64,000 nucleotides of DNA. Origin: Chania multitudinisentens RB-25. Its GTDB lineage: Bacteria > Pseudomonadota > Gammaproteobacteria > Enterobacterales > Enterobacteriaceae. This document shows positions 42,709 to 51,096 of the stretch, in pieces. The first letter of the stretch is position 1. Every line of letters starts with the position of its first letter. Position numbers and translations under genes: made by a program. The stretch lies in assembly GCF_000520015.2 (NCBI RefSeq), contig NZ_CP007044.2, forward strand, positions 3,844,001 to 3,908,000, in the 5' to 3' direction. A model generated the notes under the pieces. It made no database searches, was not told the DNA's origin, and saw nothing but the letters and a program-made list of their open reading frames with translations.

Positions 42709-43710
42709 TCACATCGAGCCACGCAGTAACAACGGGCAGGCAACCCGCACCGTATCTTTGTGCGTAAGCTGATTAATCAAATGCAGTGCCGCCTGCCGCC
42801 CCAGCTCGTAGTGCGGTAACTGCACGGTGGTTAACGGCGGCTGGAACAACTCGCCAATCCCCACCATATTGTCATAACCCAATACCGCCACCTGTTCAGG
42901 GATTTTCCAGCCCTGGGCCAGCAGGGTTTGATAAACCAGAAACGCCACCCGGTCATTACCACACACCACCACATCACAATCCTGCACTCCAGGTGAGAAG
43001 TGACGCTCTATAATAGTGACGGTGTCACGATAGTGCTCATCCCCATCACTGAGATCCAAATGATATTGGCGTAGCTGGCCAATATCCCCACCCGCTTCGT
43101 GCCAGGCGCGCTCCAACCCACGCCGCCGCAGCCCTGCTGCCAAAGTGCTTTCCGGCAATTGAATGCACAACGGCGCACGGTAACCACGGGCGATCAACGC
43201 ACGCATAGCCTCGTACTGGCCCTGCTCATCATCGGGAATATAACTGGCGACCGAATTCTCTGGGCTAATGCAGTTTGCCAATACCAATTGTTTATCCAGC
43301 AACTTGGCTGGAATAGTCACTCGGCGTAGCCCCATGGTGGTAAAAATCACCCCATCTGGCCGATGCGCCAACAGCAAATCCACCGTTTGTTCGGCATGGT
43401 CGTCTGCAAACAGGTTGACCACAAAGCTGTTCCAACCCTGTTCGCGGGCGGTTTTTTCAATCGAGAGGATCATTTCAACCGAGAACGGCGTCGTTGCCGT
43501 ATCCAACGCCAGCACGCCGAGGGTTTTCACCCGCTTGCTATCGCCACGGATGCGCCGGGCCGCGAGATCCGGCACATAGTCCAGTTGGTCAATAGCCTGT
43601 TTTACGCGCTGGTAAGTATCCGGCCGCAGTTTACCAGGTTCGTTGATGGCGCGGGATACCGTCATCAACGACACGCCAGCGAGTTTTGCAACATCTTTCA
43701 GCGAGGCCAT
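42709..43710 (-). CDS. cscR: LacI-family repressor of the sucrose operon
   Basis: A 333-residue LacI/GalR regulator. The N-terminal HTH is LKDVAKLAGVSLMTVSRAIN, with a hinge helix near residue 50 (DLAARRIRG), then a periplasmic-binding-protein-like effector domain (TLGVLALDTATTPFSVEMIL; VAVLGYDNMVGIGELFQPPL). It probably binds the two GTTAACGTTAAC palindromes before cscB and is released by sucrose or fructose. It converges on cscA. Confidence 0.85.
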   Translation of the reverse strand: MASLKDVAKLAGVSLMTVSRAINEPGKLRPDTYQRVKQAIDQLDYVPDLAARRIRGDSKRVKTLGVLALDTATTPFSVEMILSIEKTAREQGWNSFVVNLFADDHAEQTVDLLLAHRPDGVIFTTMGLRRVTIPAKLLDKQLVLANCISPENSVASYIPDDEQGQYEAMRALIARGYRAPLCIQLPESTLAAGLRRRGLERAWHEAGGDIGQLRQYHLDLSDGDEHYRDTVTIIERHFSPGVQDCDVVVCGNDRVAFLVYQTLLAQGWKIPEQVAVLGYDNMVGIGELFQPPLTTVQLPHYELGRQAALHLINQLTHKDTVRVACPLLLRGSM

Positions 43711-43777
43711 GCGCCCTTCTCTTTCTGGAATAGAAAGTCAGATAATCCCATAACTTAATCACAGACTCTAGCGCGCC

Positions 43778-44341
43778 TTAGCAGGATGTGATGGCTGCCC
43801 ACAACGCAATCGCCCCTTCTCCTTCGGGTAAAATACGCAGCGAACGCTCTTGCGCTTGCCACCAGCAACCTTGTCGTTGCCCCAAACAGTTACCATCGTC
43901 CAGTTGCCATTCCCCTTGCAATACGTACAACACACCCGCCTGCGCTACCGGAACAATTACCCCAGCGGTGATGCGCTGAACATCGGCTCTGCACCGCCCG
44001 CGCCGCGTCATGATGTTGAAGTCCTGACTGCTTCCTCCCAGCAAAAATGCCTCCAATGCCAGATCGCCGGAAAAAGCGAATGGTTCACCAGGATGCTGCA
44101 AACGGTGATCGAGCTGGCCTGCGCTATACAGATGCACCCCGTCGCCTTCCAGCAGGGTAATTGAGCGATCAATGCCGTTAAAGGCCGAAAACGGGCCATC
44201 GTGTGCGATAGTGGCAATGCTGGCGCGCCAGTCAAAATCGACACTGCCCGGCGGCTGGCTGGTGATTTCACGGGTTTCGCCACCGCCATTGCGCCATGGG
44301 CTGACCGGCAGACTGGCAAAGTCGAAACGGTTCAGGCTCAT
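43778..44341 (-). CDS. hutD: HutD family protein
   Basis: A cupin-like protein of 187 residues found in hut operons, proposed to set an upper limit on histidine-use gene activity, perhaps by binding formylglutamate. Family parts are SPWRNGGGETREI (residues 15-27), FDWRASIATIAHDGPFSAF and GIDRSITLLEGDGVHLYSAG. Two ATGs overlap the hutF stop (ATGATG); the second has better spacing from GGAGG and was taken. It ends the minus-strand hutF-hutD pair. Confidence 0.88.
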   Translation of the reverse strand: MSLNRFDFASLPVSPWRNGGGETREITSQPPGSVDFDWRASIATIAHDGPFSAFNGIDRSITLLEGDGVHLYSAGQLDHRLQHPGEPFAFSGDLALEAFLLGGSSQDFNIMTRRGRCRADVQRITAGVIVPVAQAGVLYVLQGEWQLDDGNCLGQRQGCWWQAQERSLRILPEGEGAIALWAAITSC

Positions 44342-45711
44342 CATGCCTCCTGCTGCAAGGTTTTCAGCACTTGCAGAAACTCGGCGCTGCTTTGTTGTTG
44401 CAGCGCGTGACATCCCTGCTCAATCACCTGTCGGCCAGCGACAAACACATCGCGGATCTGCTCTTTACCCCCGGCAAACAGCCAGCGGTTGAGGATCGAT
44501 GCGTCCGGTGCCGCAGCCAGATAGGGATCATCACCATCCAATACCAACCAGTCCGCACGATAACCCGCGGCCAGTTTGCCAATCGCTATCCCGCAAGCCT
44601 GAGCGCCGCCCTGTAGCGCCTGCTGATAGAGTACATCACCCACCGCAGGCTGCTGCGGGGTAGTCAAGCGATTACGGCGCTGATCGCGCAGCCGTTGGCC
44701 ATATTCAAACCAGCGCAGCTCTTCTACCACGCTCAATGAAACATGGCTGTCTGAACCGATCCCCCAGCGCCCTTGGTGCTGCAAATAGCTGTCACCGGGG
44801 AAGATACCATCACCCAGATTGGCTTCGGTGGTTAAGCACAACCCAGCTACCGCTTTACTACGGGCCAGTTGCTCCAACTCTTCACGATCCAGATGGGTGG
44901 CATGCACCAGGCACCAGCGGCTTGTCACTGGCAAATGTTCATACAACCAGGCCACCGGGCGCTGGCCACTCCATGCCAGGCAATCGTTAACCTCTTTTTG
45001 CTGTTCCGCAATATGGATATGTACCGGTAATGCCGTCTCAGACACCGCCAAAATCTGCTGCATCTGGTCGAGTTCAACCGCACGCAGCGAATGGAAACAA
45101 AGCCCATGATTCTGTAACGGTTGCCCGGCCAGTTGGCGGGCAATCACCTGTTGCTGTGCCAGATAACTTTCCACATCCTGAATAAAACGCTGTTGCCCCG
45201 CCTGCGCGGGCTGGGCACCAAACCCGGCATAGCTGTAGAGCACCGGCAACAACGTCATGCCAATCCCCGCCTGCTGTGCCGCCTGGCCGAGGCGACCAGT
45301 CATTTCACCACGATCGGTATAAGGTTTACCGTCTGGCGCATGGTGCAGATAATGGAACTCTGCAACCTGGGTATAGCCACCCTTAAGCATTTCGATATAC
45401 AGTTGGCGGGCAATAACCCCAACCTGCTCTGGGGTTAAACGCTGCACCAAGCGGTACATCAGATCGCGCCAGGTCCAGAAACTGTCTTGCGGATTACCCG
45501 CTACTTCTGCCAACCCGGCCATTGCGCGCTGGAAAGCATGCGAATGCAGGTTTGGCATACCCGGCACGGCATCACCATGCAGGCGGATACAATCTGTAGG
45601 TTCTGTATCAGAGGTGACCTGGGTCAGTTGGCCGTGCGCATCCACATCGAGCCGCACGTTGTGAGCCCAACCGGACGGGAGCAGTGCGCGAGGAGCAAAA
45701 TAAGCAGGCAT
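44341..45711 (-). CDS. hutF: Formimidoylglutamate deiminase
   Basis: HutF hydrolyses N-formimino-L-glutamate to N-formyl-L-glutamate and ammonia, the branch of histidine breakdown that needs HutG next. It is an amidohydrolase of 456 residues from MPAYFAPRALL: metal-binding histidines in GMPNLHSHAFQ, a FHYLHH segment, the zinc His and catalytic residues in VHIHIAEQQKE, and GSDSHVS with the metal Asp. A 17-residue upstream extension is less likely. It is divergent from hutC; a HutC-type palindrome lies between the two starts. Confidence 0.93.
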   Translation of the reverse strand: MPAYFAPRALLPSGWAHNVRLDVDAHGQLTQVTSDTEPTDCIRLHGDAVPGMPNLHSHAFQRAMAGLAEVAGNPQDSFWTWRDLMYRLVQRLTPEQVGVIARQLYIEMLKGGYTQVAEFHYLHHAPDGKPYTDRGEMTGRLGQAAQQAGIGMTLLPVLYSYAGFGAQPAQAGQQRFIQDVESYLAQQQVIARQLAGQPLQNHGLCFHSLRAVELDQMQQILAVSETALPVHIHIAEQQKEVNDCLAWSGQRPVAWLYEHLPVTSRWCLVHATHLDREELEQLARSKAVAGLCLTTEANLGDGIFPGDSYLQHQGRWGIGSDSHVSLSVVEELRWFEYGQRLRDQRRNRLTTPQQPAVGDVLYQQALQGGAQACGIAIGKLAAGYRADWLVLDGDDPYLAAAPDASILNRWLFAGGKEQIRDVFVAGRQVIEQGCHALQQQSSAEFLQVLKTLQQEA

Positions 45712-45812
45712 AGCAGTATTCCAAAAGTAGGTGTAATAGCCAAGAACGCGCGGCAGGCGCACAGGTAAAAATTTTGTGAACCAATCTCACTTAACAAGTG
45801 AACGGCCCCTAC

Positions 45813-45830
45813 TTGTATATACATATACAT
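45813..45830. promoter_or_regulatory. HutC operator between hutF and hutC
   Basis: TTGTATATACATATACAT contains the TGTATA palindrome typical of HutC sites. It lies between the divergent hutF and hutC genes and so could control both. A closely similar perfect palindrome precedes hutI. Confidence 0.75.
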
Positions 45831-45888
45831 ATGCCAACATCAACAGTAAACTGATGTTATTATTTTTTTATTTGACGAGGTTAACATC

Positions 45889-46644
45889 GTGGTAGATCAA
45901 CAAACCCTATTGCAATTGGCCACAGCCATGAGCGATACCCCCGCGCCGATCTATCAACGGGTCAAACAGGCGATAATCAGCCAAATCCGGGCGGGCCACT
46001 GGCAACCACACCAACGCGTTCCTTCTGAAAGTGAATTGGTGAACGAACTTGGCGTCAGCCGCATGACCATCAACCGCGCATTGCGCGAACTGACCAGTGA
46101 AGGTTTTCTGATCCGCATGCAGGGTGTTGGTACTTTTGTGGCGGAGGCTAAAGCGCACACCGCCTTGTTAGAGGTACACAACATTGCGGATGAGATTGCG
46201 GCACGCGGTCACCGTCACAGCAGCAAAATCCTGGAATTGCAGGCACGCCCGGCAAACGACGAAGAAGCCACTGCGCTGGGTATTCAGCCAGGTCAACGCT
46301 TGTTCTATTCGCAGATCGTTCATTATGAAAACGATATTCCGGTACAAATAGAAGACCGTTGTGTTAATCCGCTGGTGGCGCCGGATTACATGCAGCAGGA
46401 TTTCGACCGTGTCACACCTTATATTTATCTGATGCAGGCGGCCCCACTCACCGCAGGGGAGCACATCGTAGAAGCCGTTGTCCCCACTCGGCGCGAACGT
46501 GAGTTGCTGCAATTGGAAGATCATGAACCAGGTCTGTTGATCCACCGCCGTACCTGGTCAGGCAAAACGGTGGTGACGTCTGCACGTTTGCTGTATCCAG
46601 GCAGCCGCTACCAATTATTTGGCCGTTTTACCAACCAGGTTTGA
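45889..46644 (+). CDS. hutC: Histidine utilization repressor (GntR family)
   Basis: HutC represses the hut genes until urocanate binds. The 251-residue protein begins at a GTG (MVDQQTLL) after GACGAGG. A GntR winged HTH spans about 18-90 (APIYQRVKQAIISQIRAGHW; PSESELVNELGVSRMTINRA), followed by a UTRA effector domain (about 105-245, with IQPGQRLFYSQIVHYEND). It is the first gene of the hutC-hutI-hutG group and lies next to two putative operators, so it is probably autoregulated. Confidence 0.94.
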   Translation: MVDQQTLLQLATAMSDTPAPIYQRVKQAIISQIRAGHWQPHQRVPSESELVNELGVSRMTINRALRELTSEGFLIRMQGVGTFVAEAKAHTALLEVHNIADEIAARGHRHSSKILELQARPANDEEATALGIQPGQRLFYSQIVHYENDIPVQIEDRCVNPLVAPDYMQQDFDRVTPYIYLMQAAPLTAGEHIVEAVVPTRRERELLQLEDHEPGLLIHRRTWSGKTVVTSARLLYPGSRYQLFGRFTNQV

Positions 46645-46752
46645 ATCCCTACGGGGCAAACCCAGCCCCGCTGAGTGCGTTATCACATTCCTATAACAAA
46701 TTTCCGTCCCTTCTCTTGTGACATCCCGATGAATGCGTTAGTTTGATTTCAA

Positions 46753-46764
46753 TTGTATATACAA
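46753..46764. promoter_or_regulatory. HutC operator upstream of hutI
   Basis: TTGTATATACAA is a perfect palindrome 22 bases before the hutI start, matching the core of the site between hutF and hutC. Repressor here would block hutI-hutG. Confidence 0.8.
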
Positions 46765-46786
46765 CCATGTGGGAGCAGAAAATACT

Positions 46787-48007
46787 ATGACGTCTGAGAT
46801 CCACTGCGACAGCCTGTGGCACGGCGCTGATATCGTCACCATGCGCGACGGCAAATATCACGTCATCAGCAATGGCGCGATTGCCGTGCGCGACGGCAAA
46901 ATTGTCTGGATAGGCGAACAGGCCTCCATGCCGGTAATGGCAGCGGCAAAAACCATGCAATTCGACGGTGGGATCGTTACGCCCGGCCTGATCGACTGCC
47001 ACACCCATTTAGTGTTTGGTGGCAACCGCAGCGGCGAGTTCGAACAACGTTTGAACGGCGTGAGCTACGCGGAGATCGCCGCGCAAGGCGGGGGCATTAT
47101 CTCCACGGTCAAAGCAACGCGTGACGCTGAAGAAACACAGCTACTAGAGCAGGCTCTGTTCCGCCTGCGGCCACTGCTGGCGGAAGGCGTGACCTGCGTA
47201 GAGATCAAATCCGGCTATGGCTTAACGCCGCAAAGTGAGTTGAAAATGCTGCGCGTGGCGCGTCAGCTCGGCGAGCAATTACCGGTTGAAGTGAAAACCA
47301 CCTGTTTGGCGGCGCATGCGCTACCACCGGAATACGCCGGGCGAGCCGACGATTATATCGATCTGGTTTGCCAGACCATCATCCCAGAAGCGGCGGCGGC
47401 AGGTTTGGCTGATGCCGTGGATGCCTTCTGCGAACATCTGGCCTTCTCTCCGGCCCAGGTGGAACGGGTATTTAAGGCCGCAGAAAAAGCGGGTCTGCCG
47501 GTCAAACTGCACGCCGAACAACTTTCTGCCCTGAGTGGCAGTGCGCTGGCGGCGCGCTATCACGCTCTTTCTGCCGATCATCTTGAATACGCCACCGCAG
47601 AAGATGCCGCCGCCATGGCCGCCTCTGGCACCGTGGCCGTACTGCTGCCGGGTGCTTACTATCTGCTGCGTGAAACCCAATGCCCGCCGGTCGATCTGTT
47701 CCGTAAACATGGCGTCACGATGGCGATCGCCAGCGATGCTAACCCAGGCACATCGCCAGCGCTGTCGTTGCGTTTAATGATCAATATGGCCTGTACGCTG
47801 TTCCGCCTGACGCCTGAAGAAGCACTGGCTGGCGTGACGCTGCACGCAGCCAAAGCGCTGGGGCTACAGGCAAGCCATGGCTCACTGGAAACCGGCAAAG
47901 TGGCCGATTTTGTTCACTGGCCGTTGGCACGCCCGGCTGAGCTGGCTTACTGGTTAGGCGGCCAACTGCCCTGTACGGTGATTTTCCGAGGAGAAGTACG
48001 CCAATGA
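46787..48007 (+). CDS. hutI: Imidazolonepropionase
   Basis: HutI opens the ring of 4-imidazolone-5-propanoate to give N-formimino-L-glutamate. The 406 residues start MTSEIHCDSLWHG with GGGAGC upstream. Metal His residues are in TPGLIDCHTHLVFGGNR, further catalytic parts in KSGYGL, KLHAEQLS and SDANPGT. It sits between hutC and hutG, overlapping hutG by four bases. The earlier enzymes HutH and HutU are not in this window. Confidence 0.96.
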   Translation: MTSEIHCDSLWHGADIVTMRDGKYHVISNGAIAVRDGKIVWIGEQASMPVMAAAKTMQFDGGIVTPGLIDCHTHLVFGGNRSGEFEQRLNGVSYAEIAAQGGGIISTVKATRDAEETQLLEQALFRLRPLLAEGVTCVEIKSGYGLTPQSELKMLRVARQLGEQLPVEVKTTCLAAHALPPEYAGRADDYIDLVCQTIIPEAAAAGLADAVDAFCEHLAFSPAQVERVFKAAEKAGLPVKLHAEQLSALSGSALAARYHALSADHLEYATAEDAAAMAASGTVAVLLPGAYYLLRETQCPPVDLFRKHGVTMAIASDANPGTSPALSLRLMINMACTLFRLTPEEALAGVTLHAAKALGLQASHGSLETGKVADFVHWPLARPAELAYWLGGQLPCTVIFRGEVRQ

Positions 48008-48807
48008 TGATTCGTGATCCCTTTGAGTTCCACAGCGGCAATCTGCCGTTGTTAATCAGCATTCCCCATGCCGGTACCCAACTGACTCCGGCGGTTGAAC
48101 GCGGTTTGACCGATGATGCACGACCGTTGCCGGATACCGACTGGCATATACCACAGTTGTACGATTTTGCCCGTAAGATGGGCGCCAGCATTTTGGTCGG
48201 CAACTATTCGCGCTTTGTGATCGATCTTAACCGCCCCGCAGACGATAAACCGCTCTATACCACCGCTACCACGGGTTTATTCCCAGATGTGCTGTTCGAT
48301 GGTCGCCCGAGTTTCCTGCCAGACTTGGCTCCCAACGATGTGGAACGTGCGGGTTACTTGCAAACGCTTTGGCAGCCTTATCACCAACAATTGCAGAATG
48401 AGCTGGCGCGGCTGAAGACCCGGCACGGCTATGCACTGCTGTTTGATGCACATTCCATTGCCTCAGTGATACCGCGCCTGTTTGACGGCAAACTGCCGGA
48501 TCTCAATCTAGGCACCAACGGCGGCGGCAGTTGCGCCACCGCCTTGAGCGATCGGCTGGTCGCGTGTTGTGAACAACAGCAGCAATTTACTCACGTGCTC
48601 AACGGGCGTTTCAAGGGCGGTTACATCACCCGCGCTTATGGCCAGCCGCAAGAAAATCAACATGCGGTACAGTTGGAACTGGCGCAGATCAATTACATGT
48701 CAGAACAATATCCGTTCACGTTTGATACCGTGCGCGCCGCACCGCTGCAAAAATTGTTGCAACAAATGATTGAGAATATGCTGGCCTGGGGTGAGCAACG
48801 GGTCTAG
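48004..48807 (+). CDS. hutG: N-formylglutamate deformylase
   Basis: HutG here is the deformylase type, which cuts N-formyl-L-glutamate to glutamate and formate, and not the arginase-like formiminoglutamase of the same name. The 267 residues carry the N-formylglutamate amidohydrolase marks LISIPHAGT, DTDWHIPQLYDFA, VIDLNRPADD and LLFDAHSI. It works directly after HutF, completing the five-step route. It overlaps hutI. Confidence 0.94.
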   Translation: MMIRDPFEFHSGNLPLLISIPHAGTQLTPAVERGLTDDARPLPDTDWHIPQLYDFARKMGASILVGNYSRFVIDLNRPADDKPLYTTATTGLFPDVLFDGRPSFLPDLAPNDVERAGYLQTLWQPYHQQLQNELARLKTRHGYALLFDAHSIASVIPRLFDGKLPDLNLGTNGGGSCATALSDRLVACCEQQQQFTHVLNGRFKGGYITRAYGQPQENQHAVQLELAQINYMSEQYPFTFDTVRAAPLQKLLQQMIENMLAWGEQRV

Positions 48808-48819
48808 GCAACGCCCTGG

Positions 48820-48849
48820 CAGCCGAGCCGCACCCGCGGTACTCGGCTG
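48820..48849. terminator. Convergent terminator after hutG
   Basis: CAGCCGAG-14 bases-CTCGGCTG followed by TTTAA lies between hutG and the converging chorismate mutase gene. Confidence 0.55.
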
Positions 48850-48884
48850 TTTAACATCGTTCAGCACGGTTTGGCAGACAATCC

Positions 48885-49430
48885 TCAGTGCTTCGGCTTT
48901 ACCAACAACAAGGCATTGAACAGGTGTTGTTTATCGCCCTCACTGAGATTGAGCTGGTTTAGTTCTTTAACGAATGCACCACGCTCCTCTGCCGTGATCG
49001 GCCCACTTTCTAACCTCTGCGCAAGCTGTTGCAGAATTTCGCTGCTTAACTTAGCGATCTGCAAACGTACTTCTGTCAGTGGCCGAAGTTGCCACCCTAT
49101 CTCTGGTTGAGCCAACCAATCCGCACGGTAACGATATTGAATGGCCTTGGCAGCCTCCATTTGCGCAATAATAAATGGCCGTACTGAATCAGGTTCCAGG
49201 CCCAATTTATTGGCCTCTGCCTGAGCACTAAGCAGAACCTTGGCTTCTTGCGCAAGATCTTCCACGGGCAAATGCTGCGCCGCCTTATAGCCCGCCACAT
49301 CTTTCATCATTGCCAAACGCTGATTCACCGTTTGAGAAAGTGCGGTCACGCTCTGCGCAAATGCCGGAAAATAAATAAGACAACCCACCACCAATAAAAC
49401 TTGATACATAAAAACGCTCCGTTGTTTCAT
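48885..49430 (-). CDS. Periplasmic chorismate mutase (AroQ-gamma)
   Basis: Chorismate mutase turns chorismate into prephenate, the branch point to Phe and Tyr. This 181-residue form has a signal peptide (hydrophobic 10-22, cleavage FAFA-QS near 25) and the all-helical AroQ-gamma fold found in secreted enzymes of Yersinia, Salmonella and mycobacteria. Active-site-type residues are seen in NQRLAMMKDVAGYKAAQHLP, then VRPFIIAQMEAAKAIQYRYR. Its purpose outside the cytosol is not known. An alternative start seven codons later has a better Shine-Dalgarno site but lacks the positive residues of a signal peptide. Confidence 0.9.
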   Translation of the reverse strand: MKQRSVFMYQVLLVVGCLIYFPAFAQSVTALSQTVNQRLAMMKDVAGYKAAQHLPVEDLAQEAKVLLSAQAEANKLGLEPDSVRPFIIAQMEAAKAIQYRYRADWLAQPEIGWQLRPLTEVRLQIAKLSSEILQQLAQRLESGPITAEERGAFVKELNQLNLSEGDKQHLFNALLLVKPKH

Positions 49431-49689
49431 TTAACACAACCTGTCACATCCACAGTATTCATTAATATAACCAACCGACTCCATAATCTGAAAATTTGTT
49501 TCCTTGTAAAGCTATTCATAAAGAATAACCTTATTTTTTTCCTCTCAACTGCATGATTCTTTTATCGGTTGTTGCTCCGTTTAAGCATTCTCTGTTGAGA
49601 TTTAATACCGACAATTTAAATTTCCCCCATGCAGCCTGTACTCTCACAATAATCAGGTTGACTATAGAGGAAATTCAGGAGTTACAACT

Positions 49690-49869
49690 ATGCAAATGTC
49701 CCTTATGGAATACATCACAAAATATTTCAATGGCGATATCTACCGCTATGCACAATATGAAGGTGTCAGCCGTGAGCAAATCCTTAAATGGATAAATAAC
49801 GAGTGCTATATCATCAAAGGACGATTAGTGATGCCAGTTAAACATTTGCCTGTCAAAGAAATCCTCTAA
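49690..49869 (+). CDS. Small HTH-like (Cro-type) protein
   Basis: A 59-residue protein with AGGAG eight bases before its ATG. The layout MSLMEYITKYFNGDIYRYAQ, then EGVSREQILKWINNECYIIK and a basic LVMPVKHLP end matches small Cro-like proteins of enterobacteria, in which a short helix pair (YAQYEGVSREQILKWI) would read DNA and the tail forms a strand. It stands alone between the periplasmic chorismate mutase and yddG. Its target is unknown, and it may be a regulator left from a prophage. Confidence 0.7.
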   Translation: MQMSLMEYITKYFNGDIYRYAQYEGVSREQILKWINNECYIIKGRLVMPVKHLPVKEIL

Positions 49870-49945
49870 CAGAACGATAGCGCACAGCTAAAACGGGGTT
49901 TATCCGTGTTTAACACTACGAAAAATCGGAAATTATCGCCCATAG

Positions 49946-50104
49946 CTATACCGTAGCCTCAGCTATAAACTCGATTCCTCTGTGGTGCACCGATATCAAC
50001 CCCGTCGCTCCATTGCTCACAATAGTGGGAATAGAAATACAAACCCTGTAGAGTTCGGCCTTATTGATCAAATCAGTGCTTAGCAGGTGTATTAGTTGTT
50101 CATT
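49946..50104 (-). CDS. Possible small protein downstream of yddG
   Basis: A 52-codon frame starts at a GTG two bases after the yddG stop and reads SNEQLIHLLSTDLINKAELY, then ISIPTIVSNG and ISVHHRGIEFIAEATV. The composition is protein-like and AGGTTAGC precedes the GTG, but there is no family match. It could be a translationally coupled small protein, the remnant of a longer gene, or chance. Confidence 0.3.
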   Translation of the reverse strand, partial: NEQLIHLLSTDLINKAELYRVCISIPTIVSNGATGLISVHHRGIEFIAEATV

Positions 50105-50112
50105 ACTCACCG

Positions 50113-51006
50113 CTAACCTGTGCGCATTGCCCGCCAGCAGATCAGCGAACCGGCCGTGACCATAGCCACTCCCTGCCAAAAATTAACGGTTAATGAAGTG
50201 CTGAGAACTATCGCAGCAAATACCGCTGACAGGACCGGGGTAAAATAGGAAACCGTGGCCAGCAACGTCATGTTGCCATGCAGTATTCCCACATTCCATG
50301 CTGCATAACCGGCTCCCATGGCGATACCGGCAGACAGTAACGCTACGGTAACCGGCCAAGTGAAATGCATAGCGCTTTCATGGCTGAACGGATATTTCAG
50401 CCACAGTGCCAACGCGGTTAGAGTAATAAACAGCACCACCGCGTTTTTCCCCTGTGCGATTTTCTTGGTGACGTTGCAATAAACAGCCCAAATCACCGCT
50501 CCGCTGAAGGCCAGCGCATAACTCAGGGGATTGCTACGCACATTCGCCAGCATTTGCGCCGGAGACCATCCCCCATCGCCACTCATGATCCAGCCAATGC
50601 CAAACAGCGACAGCAGTAACCCTAGGATCACCCACCATTTGGCTTTCTGACCATTAAACAGAATCGCCATCAGTACGGTAAAACAGGGCCACAGATAATT
50701 GATCATCCCCACTTCAATGGCCTGCATACGATTACTGGCATAACCCAACGACAGCGAAAGACAAATTTCATAAGCCACAAACAACAGGCTGCCAATTATC
50801 AAATAAGAGCGGGGAAAATTGCGCAGCTTAGGTATGCCCATGACCACCAACAAAAACAGCGCCCCCACGCTGTAGATCATCGCTGCGCCGCCTACTGGTC
50901 CCAAGCCTTCACTCACGCTGCGGATCAGGCCGACGACGCTGCTCCACAATACCAGAGCCAGCAGGCCAAACAGGGTCGCTTTATGGGAGACGGACAACAC
51001 AGGCAT
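50113..51006 (-). CDS. yddG: Aromatic amino acid exporter YddG (DMT superfamily)
   Basis: A 10-helix exporter of Phe, Tyr and Trp, also linked to paraquat export. The 297-residue protein follows E. coli YddG: HKATLFGLLALVLWSSVVGL, RSVSEGLGPVGGAAMIYSVG, QAIEVGMINYLWPCFTVLMA and AWNVGILHGNMTLLATVSYF. Two EamA halves are present. The ATG at 51006 is preferred to a TTG five codons upstream. It is divergent from nothing and lies just downstream of puuP on the same strand, separated by a terminator. Confidence 0.92.
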   Translation of the reverse strand: MPVLSVSHKATLFGLLALVLWSSVVGLIRSVSEGLGPVGGAAMIYSVGALFLLVVMGIPKLRNFPRSYLIIGSLLFVAYEICLSLSLGYASNRMQAIEVGMINYLWPCFTVLMAILFNGQKAKWWVILGLLLSLFGIGWIMSGDGGWSPAQMLANVRSNPLSYALAFSGAVIWAVYCNVTKKIAQGKNAVVLFITLTALALWLKYPFSHESAMHFTWPVTVALLSAGIAMGAGYAAWNVGILHGNMTLLATVSYFTPVLSAVFAAIVLSTSLTVNFWQGVAMVTAGSLICWRAMRTG

Positions 51007-51064
51007 CAGGAGAAGATCCAATCATCTGTTTTCAAAGGATTCACTCTACTGGCCTGAAAGGCAA

Positions 51065-51091
51065 AAAGAAAGGCGGGGATCACCCCGCCTT
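51065..51091 (-). terminator. Terminator of puuA-puuP
   Basis: AAGGCGGGG-tgat-CCCCGCCTT followed by TCTTTTTG on the minus strand, six bases past the puuP stop. Confidence 0.88.
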
Positions 51092-51096
51092 AAAGA

